Source: Clostridium ljungdahlii (GTDB lineage Bacteria > Bacillota > Clostridia > Clostridiales > Clostridiaceae). Taken from it: 64,000 nucleotides of DNA. The notes below the pieces were generated by a model. It was given only the letters and a program-made list of their open reading frames with translations, did no database searches and was not told the origin of the DNA. Each line of letters begins with the position of its first letter. Positions within the stretch are counted from its first letter, which is position 1. This document shows positions 9,366 through 18,553 of the stretch, one piece after another. The DNA is taken from the NCBI RefSeq assembly GCF_001636845.1, contig NZ_LITT01000011.1, positions 372,001-436,000 on the forward strand. The letters run 5' to 3'. The translations under genes and the position numbers were made by a program.

Positions 9366-10592
9366 TTATGTTTCTGTAAATAATTGAATTATCTTCAATA
9401 TCACTTCTACAGATTTTTCCATAGAATAAGTTGAAATATATTCATATTTGCTATGAATATTATGAACACCATTAAAGATATCTGGTGTGGGAAGTCCCAT
9501 ATAAGATAACTTAGCTCCATCTGTTCCTCCCCTTAGTGGTGTTACATCTGGAAATACATTTACTTCTTTCATAGCTTGGATAGCTATATCCACAATATAT
9601 TTTTCCGGTTCAATTTTTTCTTTCATATTTCTATACTGCTCAGTTATTTCAAGCATCACTATGTCTTCACCATATTTTTTATTTATAGTTTGTACTACAC
9701 TAGAAATAAAACTTTTTCTTTTTTCAAAATTTTTATTATCAAAATCTCTTATTAAATAATGGATTTCTGTCTTTTCTACCTTGCCGTTAATAAATGAAGG
9801 ATGATAAAAACCTTCAACTCCTTCTGTATTTTCAGGAGTCTCTTTTTCCGGAAACATACTCATAAGCTCTGTTGCAATTCTCAATGAATTTATCATTCTC
9901 CCTTTAGCTTCACCAGTATAGGTATTTTTCCCATTTATAGTTATTTTAGCACTTGCTGCATTAAAATTTTCATATTTTAAACTTCCAATGGATTCTCCAT
10001 CTATTGTATAGGCTAAATCAGCCTTGAATTTTTCTACATTAAAATATTCTCCTATTTTTCCTACCTCTTCATCTGTAGTAAATGCTATTCTTATAGGCCC
10101 ATGCTTAATCTTAGTATTTTGTATTAAAAACTCTACAGCAGTAATAATTTCTGCTATACCCGCTTTATCATCTGCTCCAAGAAGAGTAGTTCCATCCGAT
10201 GTAATTAAGGTTTGACCTATATAATTTTTTAGTTCTGGAAAGTTTTTAGGAGAAAGTACTATATTTTTTTCCTCATTTAAAATTATATCTTCACCATTAT
10301 AGGCTTCTATAAATCTAGGGTTTACATTAGCACCTGAAACTTGAGGATGAGTATCTATGTGAGCAATAAACCCTACTACTGGTACATCTTTAGTAATGTT
10401 TGCGGGAAGCGTTGCCATTATGTATCCATGCTCATCCAAGCAGATATCTTCCATGCCAATATTTTTCAATTCCTTTGATAATTCCTTAGCTAACTCTAAT
10501 TGACCTAGTGTAGTGGGAACTGTTATGGAATTTTCATCCGATCTAGTATCATACTTCACATACTTTACAAATCTTTCTACAACTTTAGACAC
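9366..10592 (-). CDS. peptidase T paralogue with altered substrate-binding loop
   Basis: This protein of about 408 residues is strongly similar to pepT at 5.3-6.5 kb. Zinc-ligand motifs are kept: [45 protein letters not shown]. However, the NVHPG loop of the lid domain, whose His touches substrate across the dimer, reads NTYTGEAKG here, so His and Pro are replaced by Tyr and Thr. Activity may be changed or lost. I chose the GTG at 10590-10592 (MSKVVERF) because the RBS AGGAG is 9 nt upstream, whereas the TTG two codons earlier is too close to it. Transcribed in the same direction as the hydroxyacid dehydrogenase 45 bp upstream. Confidence 0.85.
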   Translation of the reverse strand: MSKVVERFVKYVKYDTRSDENSITVPTTLGQLELAKELSKELKNIGMEDICLDEHGYIMATLPANITKDVPVVGFIAHIDTHPQVSGANVNPRFIEAYNGEDIILNEEKNIVLSPKNFPELKNYIGQTLITSDGTTLLGADDKAGIAEIITAVEFLIQNTKIKHGPIRIAFTTDEEVGKIGEYFNVEKFKADLAYTIDGESIGSLKYENFNAASAKITINGKNTYTGEAKGRMINSLRIATELMSMFPEKETPENTEGVEGFYHPSFINGKVEKTEIHYLIRDFDNKNFEKRKSFISSVVQTINKKYGEDIVMLEITEQYRNMKEKIEPEKYIVDIAIQAMKEVNVFPDVTPLRGGTDGAKLSYMGLPTPDIFNGVHNIHSKYEYISTYSMEKSVEVILKIIQLFTET

Positions 10593-10636
10593 TATCAATT
10601 TCTCCTTAAAATAATATTATTATAAATGCAATCCAC

Positions 10637-11611
10637 CTAAAGTATGATTACATTTATAGGATTTCCTTCTAAAAATCTTTTTAAGTTTTCCACAGCAATA
10701 TTTAGAAGTCTCTCTCTTGTTTCCTTTGCTGCCCAGGAAATATGTGGAGTAATTATACAATTTTCTGCTTTTAAAAGAGGACTTTCTTTTTCTATAGGCT
10801 CCCTAGAAGTTACATCCAGTGCAGCACCATATACTTTTCCAGTATTTAATGTATGAGCTAAATCTTTTTCTACAATTAAAGGGCCTCTAGCATTATTTAC
10901 TATTATCACTCCATCTTTCATACGTTCTATAGATTTACTATTAATTATACCCTTAGTTTCTTCAGTTAATGGACAGTGGAGGAAAATTACATCTGATTTT
11001 TCAAATACATCATTTAGCTCTGCATGTTTTACATTTTCACTCTCCAGTACCTTATTTTTATGTCTACTATATGCAAGTACTTTCATTCCCATAGCTTGAA
11101 CTATTTTACTAGTTGCTTGCCCTATTTTTCCATATCCTATTATCCCTGCTGTTTTACTACCTAATTCCATAAGTGGTTTTTTCCAGAAACACCATTCTCC
11201 AATTTCATTCCACTGTCCCTCCTTTACAGCCTTATTGTGAATTGATACATGATTTGTTAGTTCAAGCAAAAGTGATACTGCCATTTGTGCTGCAGCATCT
11301 GTGCTGTAACTTGGAATATTTGTCACTACAACGCCAAATTTTTTTGAGGCCTTTATATCTACAACGTTATATCCTGTTGCAAGTACTCCAATATATTTTA
11401 ATTTAGGGCAATTTTTAAGTACATTTTCGGATATTGGAGTTTTATTTGTAAATACTATTTCTGCATCCTTAATCCTCTCAATTATAAGATCATCATTGCT
11501 ATTATCAAATATGGTTTTGTCATAGACAGTTAAATCCCCAAGCTTCTCTAAAGATGACCAGTTTAAATCACCTGGATTTAATACATATCCATCTAATATT
11601 ACAATTTTCAA
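10637..11611 (-). CDS. D-2-hydroxyacid dehydrogenase (NAD-dependent, hydroxypyruvate-reductase-like)
   Basis: This is a cytosolic oxidoreductase of about 324 residues. The Rossmann motif GIIGYGKIG lies near residue 150. The catalytic trio is visible: Arg in NNARGPLIV, Glu in SREPIEKESPL and His in TPHISWAAKE. The hydrophobic substrate-binding N-terminal half contains VLATGYNVVDI. Length is standard. It reduces a 2-oxoacid such as hydroxypyruvate, glyoxylate or a branched oxoacid; which one cannot be told. The preferred start is TTG at 11609-11611 (MKIVILDG), 8 nt after GAGGAAG. The GTG three codons earlier lies inside the RBS. It precedes the second peptidase T gene and probably shares a transcript with it. 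Confidence 0.85.
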   Translation of the reverse strand: MKIVILDGYVLNPGDLNWSSLEKLGDLTVYDKTIFDNSNDDLIIERIKDAEIVFTNKTPISENVLKNCPKLKYIGVLATGYNVVDIKASKKFGVVVTNIPSYSTDAAAQMAVSLLLELTNHVSIHNKAVKEGQWNEIGEWCFWKKPLMELGSKTAGIIGYGKIGQATSKIVQAMGMKVLAYSRHKNKVLESENVKHAELNDVFEKSDVIFLHCPLTEETKGIINSKSIERMKDGVIIVNNARGPLIVEKDLAHTLNTGKVYGAALDVTSREPIEKESPLLKAENCIITPHISWAAKETRERLLNIAVENLKRFLEGNPINVIIL

Positions 11612-11726
11612 ATATACCACTTCCTCTATGTAAATTATACTTTTTAGTATAATACTTCTTCAAATTAGAATCATCATAATAATTTAATTTTATTTTGAAA
11701 TACTATATTTGAAAGGAGTGATTTTA

Positions 11727-12193
11727 ATGCCACTTACAACTGTAAAAGCTGTAGTTGAAAAAAAGATGGAATAGCAGTAGAAGCACATTCTGGTGGATTT
11801 AAAGTATTGCTGGATAAAACTAAACAATCAGGCGGCACCAATAAAGGTATGAACCCTGCCCAACTTTTATTATGTACTTTGGGAGGATGTCAGGCAATGT
11901 CTATAGCATCCTATGCAAATAAATATGGAGTAGATATAAAATACTTATCAATAGAACTTGAAGGTGATATGGATTCAAATACCTCTCCAAGTTCTTCTAC
12001 CTCAAGATCTGGATATCAGGATATAAGATTTAAGGTTAACATAAGAACTGATTCACCAGAAAATAAAGTAAGAGAACTTGTTGAATTTGTTGAAAAAACA
12101 TGCCCTATGGGAGACAGTATAAGAAATAGCGTACCAATAGAACCAGCTAAAATTTCAATAGAAAAACAAATGCACTATATGGGTAGTTTATAG
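11727..12193 (+). pseudogene. OsmC/YhfA-family protein, frameshifted near codon 14
   Basis: After GAAAGGAG and an ATG at 11727 the frame reads MPLTTVKAVVEKK and then hits TAG at 11772. In the -1 frame the text continues as DGIAVEAHSGGFKVLLD, followed by the OsmC signature MNPAQLLLCTLGGCQAM and the second conserved Cys in EKTCPMGDSI. One base is missing around 11763-11768, in an A/G-rich run. Without the shift the protein would be about 155 residues, normal for OsmC-like hydroperoxide-detoxifying proteins with two reactive cysteines. A TTG-start fragment (11807-12193) could still be made. It is either a recent loss or a sequencing indel. Confidence 0.8.
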
Positions 12194-12225
12194 TTTATAA
12201 GCTTAATAACTAAACTTTCACAATT

Positions 12226-12543
12226 AAAAATATTGCGTCACAATATTTTTGAGAGGACAGAGGACAATTGACAGAGGACAGTGAAGGATGATTTTTCTCT
12301 GCTATGCTACGAAAAATCTTCAATTTAAAAGAAACCTATGTTCTTTTGTTTTTCATGGGTACTCTTTTAGTAAGTAATTATCTGAAAATCATAGATTTTA
12401 GATACCTACTTAAGCGATGTTTTGCTTTAGCAAAACAAGCTTAAAAATAAATTAGTTTTCTGACGTAAGGAGGAAAACTCACCTTCATTGTCCTCTGTCC
12501 TCTGTCAATTGTCCTCTTGAAAAAGTTGCTTCGCAAAATTTTT
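12226..12543 (-). repeat. MITE-like element, copy 1
   Basis: This noncoding element of about 318 bp is bounded by inverted repeats that carry GAGGACA units: GAGGACAGAGGACAATTGAC on the left and its complement near 12500-12515 on the right. The ends are AAAAATATTGCG-like. Its core (AAAATCATAGATTTTAGATA, and TTTTGCTTTAGCAAAACAAG) is the reverse complement of copies 2 and 3. It fills the gap between osmC and the LysR gene. There is no coding capacity and no transposase nearby. Confidence 0.8.
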
Positions 12544-12554
12544 ATACCCTTCCT

Positions 12555-12583
12555 ATTATTGATACATCACCAGTATCAATAAT
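12555..12583. promoter_or_regulatory. 11-bp inverted repeat before the LysR gene
   Basis: ATTATTGATAC and GTATCAATAAT flank a 7-nt loop and are followed by TGCTATTTTT. It lies 85 bp before the LysR start. It can be a terminator for the upstream gene or an operator for the regulator. Confidence 0.4.
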
Positions 12584-12670
12584 GCTATTTTTATATTTTT
12601 ATGTTAATATAAGTATACAAAAATAATGAAAAAATCTTTGTACCATTTTTACGAAATAGGAGTAATTAGT

Positions 12671-13543
12671 ATGACGATACGCCATTTAAAAATATTTATA
12701 ACTGTATGTGAGGAAGGAAATATGACTTCTGCTGCAAATAAATTGTTTATGACACAGCCTTCCATAAGCCAGGTTATTAAAGAACTTGAAAATTATTATG
12801 AAGTTGTCCTTTTTGAACGTTTATCTCGTAAATTATATATTACTTCATCGGGGAAAAAATTATATCAATATGCCAAGCATATCATCAAGCTTTTTGATGA
12901 AGCAGACAATGACCTTAGGCAAAATTCTCTTCAAAAAAAACTTATAATAGGAGCCAACTATACGGTTGGTGTTGTTTTAATACATAAATATATAAAAAAG
13001 TTTAATAAGTTATATCCAAATTCAGAAATCATGGTAAATGTAAACAAGTCCTCTATTCTCACAGAAATGCTTAGGAAAAATGAACTAGATCTTGCCCTTA
13101 TTGAAGAAGTAAAAAATAAATCTGATTTGGTAGAAGACGTTTTTTATAATGATCACATTGTGGTAGTTGCCCATCCGAAGCATCACCTATTTTCAAAAAA
13201 AGAAGTAACTGCACATGATATAGTTAATGAACGACTCTTATTAAGAGAAAAAGGCTCAGGTGTCAGGAATCTATTTGAATTAAGAATGAATGAAATTGGA
13301 TTATTTTTTAAGCCTTATTGGGAAAGTACAAGCACCACAGCTTTAATTAATGCAGCCGAAAATAATATTGGAATTGCAGTACTGCCTTCTCAACTAATCA
13401 AAGATCACATTGCCTCAGGTTCTCTAAAAGAACTAAAAGTAAAAGATATGGATTTTAACAGAAAACTAACTATTGTATATCACAAGAATAAGTTATTGAC
13501 AAGTGCTATGAAAGATTTTATAAAGATATGTCATGAACCATAA
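12671..13543 (+). CDS. LysR-family transcriptional regulator
   Basis: This 290-residue regulator has an N-terminal winged helix-turn-helix (HLKIFITVCEEGNMTSAANK, then TQPSISQVIKELE) and a periplasmic-binding-fold effector domain from about residue 90 (LIIGANYTVGVVLIHKYI, LREKGSGVRNLFE). I start it at the ATG at 12671 because ATAGGAG is 9 nt upstream; the longer frame from 12626 adds 15 residues that do not belong to the family. It is transcribed alone and ends at a hairpin. The effector is unknown. The converging neighbour is the molbindin and molybdenum hydroxylase cluster, a possible but unproven target. Confidence 0.85.
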   Translation: MTIRHLKIFITVCEEGNMTSAANKLFMTQPSISQVIKELENYYEVVLFERLSRKLYITSSGKKLYQYAKHIIKLFDEADNDLRQNSLQKKLIIGANYTVGVVLIHKYIKKFNKLYPNSEIMVNVNKSSILTEMLRKNELDLALIEEVKNKSDLVEDVFYNDHIVVVAHPKHHLFSKKEVTAHDIVNERLLLREKGSGVRNLFELRMNEIGLFFKPYWESTSTTALINAAENNIGIAVLPSQLIKDHIASGSLKELKVKDMDFNRKLTIVYHKNKLLTSAMKDFIKICHEP

Positions 13544-13553
13544 AATATCATAT

Positions 13554-13598
13554 CCTTGAGAATTTTAATACACATTTGTATCTTTAAAATTCCCAAGG
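13554..13598. terminator. bidirectional terminator between the LysR and molbindin genes
   Basis: CCTTGAGAATTTTAA pairs with TTAAAATTCCCAAGG (one mismatch) around a 15-nt loop and is followed by a T-rich stretch on the plus strand. The two flanking genes converge on it. Confidence 0.7.
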
Positions 13599-13632
13599 AC
13601 TTTTACTTACTTTTGAAATGATTTTATGTAAT

Positions 13633-14049
13633 TTACACAGCCATCATAACGGATGTAGCTTTAATAACAGCTTTTGCTTTAACTCCAGGTGCAAGTCCAA
13701 GATCTTTCACTGCAGCCATTGAAATAGTAGAAGTAATTGTGTTTCCATCATCAGTCTTTAAAGTAACAACTGCGTTTACTGCACCTTCCTTAACAGATTC
13801 AATTTTACCTGCTATTTGATTTCTTGCACTGAGTTTCATATCTCCTATACCAATCATTACCTCTGTAGCCTTAATTACAGCAGTTGCTTCTTTTCCTGGA
13901 GCAAGTCCAAGATCCTTTACAGCTGACATTGAGATAGTAGAAGTAATAGCAGCACCTCCATTGGTTTTTAAAGTAACAACTGCATTTACTGCACCTTCCT
14001 TAACAGATTCAATTTTGCCTGTTATTTGATTTCTTGCACTAATAATCAT
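13633..14049 (-). CDS. double-TOBE molybdate-binding protein (molbindin)
   Basis: This 138-residue protein is a tandem duplication. Residues 2-68 and 72-138 are nearly identical and both begin SARNQI.GKIESVKEGAVNA and contain KDLGLAPG. Each half is a Mop/TOBE domain, and di-Mop molbindins assemble into rings that bind molybdate or tungstate oxyanions in the cytosol. It lies 160 bp after the Fe-S subunit of the molybdenum hydroxylase and in the same direction, so it probably supplies or buffers molybdate for that enzyme. The high identity of the halves (also at DNA level, 13720-13830 against 13920-14040) implies a recent duplication. Confidence 0.9.
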   Translation of the reverse strand: MIISARNQITGKIESVKEGAVNAVVTLKTNGGAAITSTISMSAVKDLGLAPGKEATAVIKATEVMIGIGDMKLSARNQIAGKIESVKEGAVNAVVTLKTDDGNTITSTISMAAVKDLGLAPGVKAKAVIKATSVMMAV

Positions 14050-14208
14050 TTTTTCCCCCTATCTTGCCACAATAAGCGACATAAAGTATTAATATTTACT
14101 ATGTTTCCATAATATCACACAATCTGTCATAAGTATAATTGTATAATGTTATATTTATCATAGCTAAATACCTATACATAATTTAATATTTAATTTTCCA
14201 TTTAATTA

Positions 14209-14676
14209 TTATTTAACTGATATAACTGATTTTACAGCATTTTTTATCTCTTCATATCCAGTACATCGACAAATATTAGACTGAAGCCACTCTTCTATTA
14301 CATGATCATTTGCGTCAGGATGTATATTCGCTAAAGCATGGCAAACCATCAAAAATCCTGAAGTGCAATACCCACATTGGAACCCCCAATTATCTACAAA
14401 AGCTCTTTGTATTGGTACATTTCTCAAACCTTCAACAGTAGTTATTTTTTTACCTATTGCCTCAACTGCCAGCATTAGACAAGATTTTATTGGCCACCCA
14501 TCTATAAGAACAGTACATGATCCGCAATCTCCATTTTCACAACCAGGCTTAGCACCTGTGAGCCCTAGTTCATTTCGAAGTATATTTAATAAAACATCTG
14601 AGGGCTTTACAGCAACTTCTTTGTCTTCTCCATTAACATTTAGAGTTATTATGGTCTTACCTGAGATTTTTAGCAT
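14209..14676 (-). CDS. molybdenum hydroxylase, [2Fe-2S] small subunit
   Basis: This 155-residue subunit of a xanthine dehydrogenase-type enzyme carries both clusters. The plant-ferredoxin-like N-terminal site is CENGDCGSCTVLIDG near residues 40-55 plus a downstream Cys. The C-terminal helical site is CGYCTSGF with CRCTGYEEI. It passes electrons from the molybdopterin centre to FAD. It follows the FAD subunit directly (stop and start abut at 14676/14677) and is the last subunit of the operon. Family and length are clear; whether the substrate is xanthine, hypoxanthine or another heterocycle is inferred only from the cytosine-salvage neighbours. Confidence 0.92.
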   Translation of the reverse strand: MLKISGKTIITLNVNGEDKEVAVKPSDVLLNILRNELGLTGAKPGCENGDCGSCTVLIDGWPIKSCLMLAVEAIGKKITTVEGLRNVPIQRAFVDNWGFQCGYCTSGFLMVCHALANIHPDANDHVIEEWLQSNICRCTGYEEIKNAVKSVISVK

Positions 14677-15510
14677 TTACTCACCTCGCAGTTTTTCTAA
14701 AACTTCCATAAATATTTTTTGCAGCATAAATTTCCTAAAGTCAGCAGATCCAACTATATCATTTAATATGGAATCTGGCATATTGTCTATTGCATTGTTA
14801 ATTCTTATATTACTTGATAAGTTAGTGTTATTTAAGCAATCTTCTACCATAGGAGATCTAAAGGGATAGCTGGAAATCCCACTAAAGGCTATGTTTATTC
14901 TATTATGATCTTTAAGTGCTGTTATAGTAACTAAAGGATAGTCTATCTTATCACTTTTAGTTCTTTTTATATGTAAATATGGTAGTGAAAGAAAATACTT
15001 TTCTACTATTACATTTACTATAAACTCTCCACAAGCAAGCTTCATTTTCCTATCAAATATATTCTTTAATAAAACTTGCTTTCTACCATTGGGACCTACT
15101 ATAACCACTTCGCTATTTGATACTAAAAGTGGCAGCACAGCTTCCCTGTATATAATTGTTCCACATATATTTCCTCCTAGTGTGATTTTATCCTGTATGG
15201 TATGGTCTGCAATTCTCTGTACCGTTAAAGTAAGTAGTGGAAATAAATTTGCCTCAGCAATTTGCGTAAGTGTAATAGCAGATCCGATAATTAGTTTATC
15301 ATCCATCAACTTCTGAACATTACATTCAGAAATTCCTTTTATATCAATTACTGCTTCGGTGTGTACATTATAAGCTCTTGACATACTTATAATCTCAGTT
15401 CCACCACCGTAATACAAAGGCTTCCTCCCTTTTTCATTTAATTCAATATATAATTGAACAGCTTCCTCAACTGTTTCAGGTTTATAATATTCAAAATCAA
15501 AGGGTATCAT
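14677..15510 (-). CDS. molybdenum hydroxylase, FAD subunit
   Basis: This 277-residue protein is of the xanthine dehydrogenase FAD-binding (CO dehydrogenase medium chain) family. The FAD-contacting loop YYGGGTEIISMSRAYNV lies near residue 35, and the second flavin loop appears as TLGGNICGTI near 110. The C-terminal domain is short but recognisable. It overlaps the large subunit by 14 bp, so the two are translationally coupled. It takes electrons from the 2Fe-2S clusters to NAD or ferredoxin. Confidence 0.9.
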   Translation of the reverse strand: MIPFDFEYYKPETVEEAVQLYIELNEKGRKPLYYGGGTEIISMSRAYNVHTEAVIDIKGISECNVQKLMDDKLIIGSAITLTQIAEANLFPLLTLTVQRIADHTIQDKITLGGNICGTIIYREAVLPLLVSNSEVVIVGPNGRKQVLLKNIFDRKMKLACGEFIVNVIVEKYFLSLPYLHIKRTKSDKIDYPLVTITALKDHNRINIAFSGISSYPFRSPMVEDCLNNTNLSSNIRINNAIDNMPDSILNDIVGSADFRKFMLQKIFMEVLEKLRGE

Positions 15511-17842
15511 ATTTTCCTCCAGTCTTAGCCTTCCAGATTACTTCAGGTGTTATAGGTAGTTTATCAAACTCATAATTAGCTGCATGGGATATGGCATTTG
15601 CAAATGCAGCTGGAATTGCTATTATACCATGTTCTGCAAATCCACGTGCCCCAAAAGGGGCATCAACCTGGGGTGTTTCAACAAACTCAATTATATATTC
15701 TGGGTTTTCACCAAATCGCATTGGTTTATAAGTGCGCAGTGTAGTAGTTTGAAGCTTACCATCAATATCATAGATAAAAGCTTCCCTTGTTGCTAATCCA
15801 AAGCCCATATTTATTCCTCCCATTATAAGTCCTCTTGAAGTTTTGGGATTAATTACTTTACCTGCATCTATAACAGTAAAGGCTTTCAAAAGTCTATATG
15901 TAAACTTTGTAGGATCATACTCAATTTCAACTGCTTGAGCACCTACGGTCCAGGCCGGTCCAGGTTTACCTTTTCCTGTCTCCTTATCTATATCCGTAAT
16001 ATGGTTCATTATGTAACTTCCACGTCCAAGTATTTGCCCCTCAATTGAAAGACCATTTGGATATTTGTAACCATAGACCAAATCCTTAAATAACACATAT
16101 ATTTCTGGATCTTGCCTTAAATAAACTTTTTCTTCTGCAATCTCTAAATCCTCTGGAGGACATTTCATAACAACAGCAGCCAGGCTTTTAAGCTGCTTTA
16201 TAAGATCCTCAGCTGCTCTAAGTACTGCCTTTCCTGCCATAAAAGTTGTCATACTTGCAACGGTTTTCCAATGTTCCGGCGAAACTTGAGTGTTTACCCC
16301 CATCATTACATGAATCCTGCCTACATCCATTTTTAACTTTTCCGCAAGTATTTGAGCTAAAGTTGTCTTTGAACTGGGTCCAATTTCAACTGCTCCACAA
16401 TTAAGGTTTATACTTCCATCTGTATTGAAACTAAGAAAAGCTCCAGAAACAGCATTAGTAGGTGAATCAGATGTTTTCCAAAAGCATCCTATGCCCTTTG
16501 CCTTTATCATGCCTTCTTCTGTTTTTATTACTTGACCTTCACCCCATTTTGCTAATTCCTTTAATTTTATCAAACAATCTGATAGTTTACCTATATTGCT
16601 AATAGTTGTTTTTACTTGTGTTGGCGTATACTGACCAGGCTTTATAGCATTTTTAATTCTCAATTCTAAGGCATCAATTCCAAGCTTTACTGCCAATTTA
16701 TCTATTATTCTCTCCATGCAGAAAGTATATTCTGTATGACCAAATCCACGATATGAAGTAGCATAAGTATGGTTAGTATAAACACATATCGAATTGCACC
16801 ATATATTTTCAATATTATATGGTCCAGAACAATCTATAGTTATAGACTTAGCCATACGCGGGCCAATATCAGCGTAAGCTCCTCCATCAACCCTATATCT
16901 AGCTTCAAGAACTTTAATAATCCCATCTTTTGTTGCACCTATTTTTAAGTCTGCCTCAACTCCAATTTTACAAGGTGAAGTTTTAATATCATCTTCTCTT
17001 GAGTTAGCTATTCTAACTAATCTACCACCCACAGCTTTTGAAGCAAGATATGCGATAATTTCTAGCTGCATAGGTGCTTTACCACCAAACCCCCCTCCTA
17101 CAAAAGGTACTTTAACAATTATATTTCCTTCTGGTATATTGTAATATTTACTTAAAAGCTTTTTAACAGAATACGGTCCTTGTGAAGAAGTATAGATTAT
17201 TACTCTTCCATCAGGCATAATTTGCGCTCTAGCATTTCGAGTTTCCATTGCAATATGGTCTGATTGTGGGAGTGAAAAATTTCCTTCTACTATAACTTCA
17301 CTTTCTGCCCACCCCTTTACCACATCACCTTTCCTTATTTGGATTCGATCTGAAATATTAGTGTTTTGTTCAGGATATACATCCTTGACTGCATGTTTAT
17401 ATTGATATAAATTCTCATGTACAAGAGCTGCATTTTGCTTTAAAGCATCACTTATTGAGTTAACAACAGGCAGCTTATCATATTCTACTTTTATTAACTT
17501 TAAAGCTTTCATTGCTTGCTGCTCACTATTTGCAATAACTACCGCAACAGGTTCTCCATAGTAGCGAACTTTCTCTCTTGCTATAGGAGGCCTATCTTCT
17601 ATCACTGTTCCACAGAGCACAGGAAAATAATTTCCTGTTATTACTGCCTGAACACCTAGAGATTTCCTTGCTTCTGATATATCAATCGATTTAATCTTTG
17701 CATGTGCATAACGACTTGTAAGTATTTTGGCATGTAAAGTACCTGGAAGAAGTGTATCGTCAGTATATTTTGCTGCTCCTGTAACTTTATCAAATGCCTC
17801 TTTTCTTGGTATATTTACCCCAATTCCAGTCATACTTTCCAA
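15497..17842 (-). CDS. molybdenum hydroxylase, molybdopterin-binding large subunit (xanthine/purine dehydrogenase type)
   Basis: This 781-residue protein has the aldehyde oxidase/xanthine dehydrogenase a/b-hammerhead at about residues 20-130 and the molybdopterin domains after it. Motifs include VPFVGGGFGGK near 245, SYRGFGHTEYTF near 360 and GAVEIGPSSKTTLAQI. The catalytic-Glu loop is near 740, FGARGFAEHG, where most xanthine dehydrogenases have GVGEPP; Glu is kept. It should hydroxylate an N-heterocycle or aldehyde with water as oxygen donor. It is first in a three-gene operon (large, FAD, Fe-S), followed by the molbindin, with cytosine deaminase/permease upstream. A purine role is likely but not proven. 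Confidence 0.88.
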   Translation of the reverse strand: MESMTGIGVNIPRKEAFDKVTGAAKYTDDTLLPGTLHAKILTSRYAHAKIKSIDISEARKSLGVQAVITGNYFPVLCGTVIEDRPPIAREKVRYYGEPVAVVIANSEQQAMKALKLIKVEYDKLPVVNSISDALKQNAALVHENLYQYKHAVKDVYPEQNTNISDRIQIRKGDVVKGWAESEVIVEGNFSLPQSDHIAMETRNARAQIMPDGRVIIYTSSQGPYSVKKLLSKYYNIPEGNIIVKVPFVGGGFGGKAPMQLEIIAYLASKAVGGRLVRIANSREDDIKTSPCKIGVEADLKIGATKDGIIKVLEARYRVDGGAYADIGPRMAKSITIDCSGPYNIENIWCNSICVYTNHTYATSYRGFGHTEYTFCMERIIDKLAVKLGIDALELRIKNAIKPGQYTPTQVKTTISNIGKLSDCLIKLKELAKWGEGQVIKTEEGMIKAKGIGCFWKTSDSPTNAVSGAFLSFNTDGSINLNCGAVEIGPSSKTTLAQILAEKLKMDVGRIHVMMGVNTQVSPEHWKTVASMTTFMAGKAVLRAAEDLIKQLKSLAAVVMKCPPEDLEIAEEKVYLRQDPEIYVLFKDLVYGYKYPNGLSIEGQILGRGSYIMNHITDIDKETGKGKPGPAWTVGAQAVEIEYDPTKFTYRLLKAFTVIDAGKVINPKTSRGLIMGGINMGFGLATREAFIYDIDGKLQTTTLRTYKPMRFGENPEYIIEFVETPQVDAPFGARGFAEHGIIAIPAAFANAISHAANYEFDKLPITPEVIWKAKTGGKYDTL

Positions 17843-17867
17843 GTACTCCTACCTCCTTCTAAGAAAA

Positions 17868-18051
17868 TTTATCCGATGACTACCTGCTCTAACACTCCCA
17901 CGCACACAGCGAAAGCGACTATCACCAAATCAAAGATTTGGGATATCTGCTTTTCTCCAAGTATACGTTGCGAGCAGCTACATCCCTGAATAACAATTTC
18001 TAAGCATCAAGTGGAGTCAAAACTCCATCTGATGCCAAGAACTCTGTTTAT
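17868..18051 (+). repeat. structured TTTAT|CCGATG element, copy A
   Basis: This 174-bp noncoding unit is flanked on both sides by TTTAT (17868-17872 and 18047-18051). It starts CCGATGACTACCTGCTCTAA and ends CCAAGAACTCTG. Visible stems are TTATCC with GaATAA (one mismatch in this copy), CTGCTC with GAGCAG, and a terminal hairpin GCATCAAGTGGAGT/ACTCCATCTGATGC. Compared with copy B it carries about 50 extra bases in the internal hairpin (GCGAAAGCG, CCAAATC/GATTTGG). It lies between the hydroxylase operon and the DUF1540 gene, both on the minus strand, so no plus-strand gene follows. Confidence 0.75.
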
Positions 18052-18163
18052 CTCATAAACTTAATTCATATTGATTAAAAACTAATTATATTTTTTCCTA
18101 ATATTCGTAGTTTATTCAATGTTTGTTAAACTACATTTTAATAAGTAAGCTACTTAAAAGTAA

Positions 18164-18202
18164 AGAAATAACCCCAGTTTAAATCTAAACCGGAGTTATT
18201 TC
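18164..18202. terminator. hairpin after the DUF1540 gene
   Basis: AGAAATAACCCC pairs with GGAGTTATTTCT and GTTTA with TAAAC, giving a stem of about 18 bp with one mismatch. It lies 9 bp beyond the DUF1540 stop and can work in both directions. Confidence 0.7.
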
Positions 18203-18210
18203 TAAAATTC

Positions 18211-18372
18211 TCACTTAGATGGCTTGAATGTTGTACAGCAAGTATCATCACTAGTATTAGGGTCTTTACCTTGCATTGGATTAACTTCTAAAGACTTAGC
18301 ATTACAACAGTTGTTTTTCCAGTAATTGCAACAATCAACACTACATTTAACTTCCATTTTTGGTGCATCCAT
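18211..18372 (-). CDS. DUF1540 Cys-rich small protein
   Basis: This is a 53-residue protein with six cysteines. It begins MDAPKMEVKCSVDCCNYWKN, then NCCNAKSLEVNP, and has CC near the end, matching the DUF1540 pattern C-x3-C-x-Y-W-x2-N-x-C-x-A. These tiny proteins of Firmicutes probably bind metal through the conserved cysteines; function is unknown. The RBS GGGGAA lies about 10 nt before the ATG. It is a monocistronic unit ending in the hairpin at 18164. Confidence 0.8.
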   Translation of the reverse strand: MDAPKMEVKCSVDCCNYWKNNCCNAKSLEVNPMQGKDPNTSDDTCCTTFKPSK

Positions 18373-18553
18373 AATTAAATTCCCCTTTCAATATATAAGT
18401 TATATAATGTAGTGTGACCTAAAATATAAATACTATTCCTTCATACTCCATTAAAACTTCTCCTTTACATTTCTAAATGTACTTTTATTTTATCATAGGA
18501 ATAAGGGAAAATAACTTTATAAATCCATAAGAGTTTCTAACTTAAAAATAATA

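Noticed and set aside
17868-18051. Reading element A as a purine or molybdenum-cofactor riboswitch for the hydroxylase operon
   Set aside because: The conserved structure reads on the strand opposite to the operon, and the same element occurs before unrelated genes; no purine or Moco aptamer core is present.
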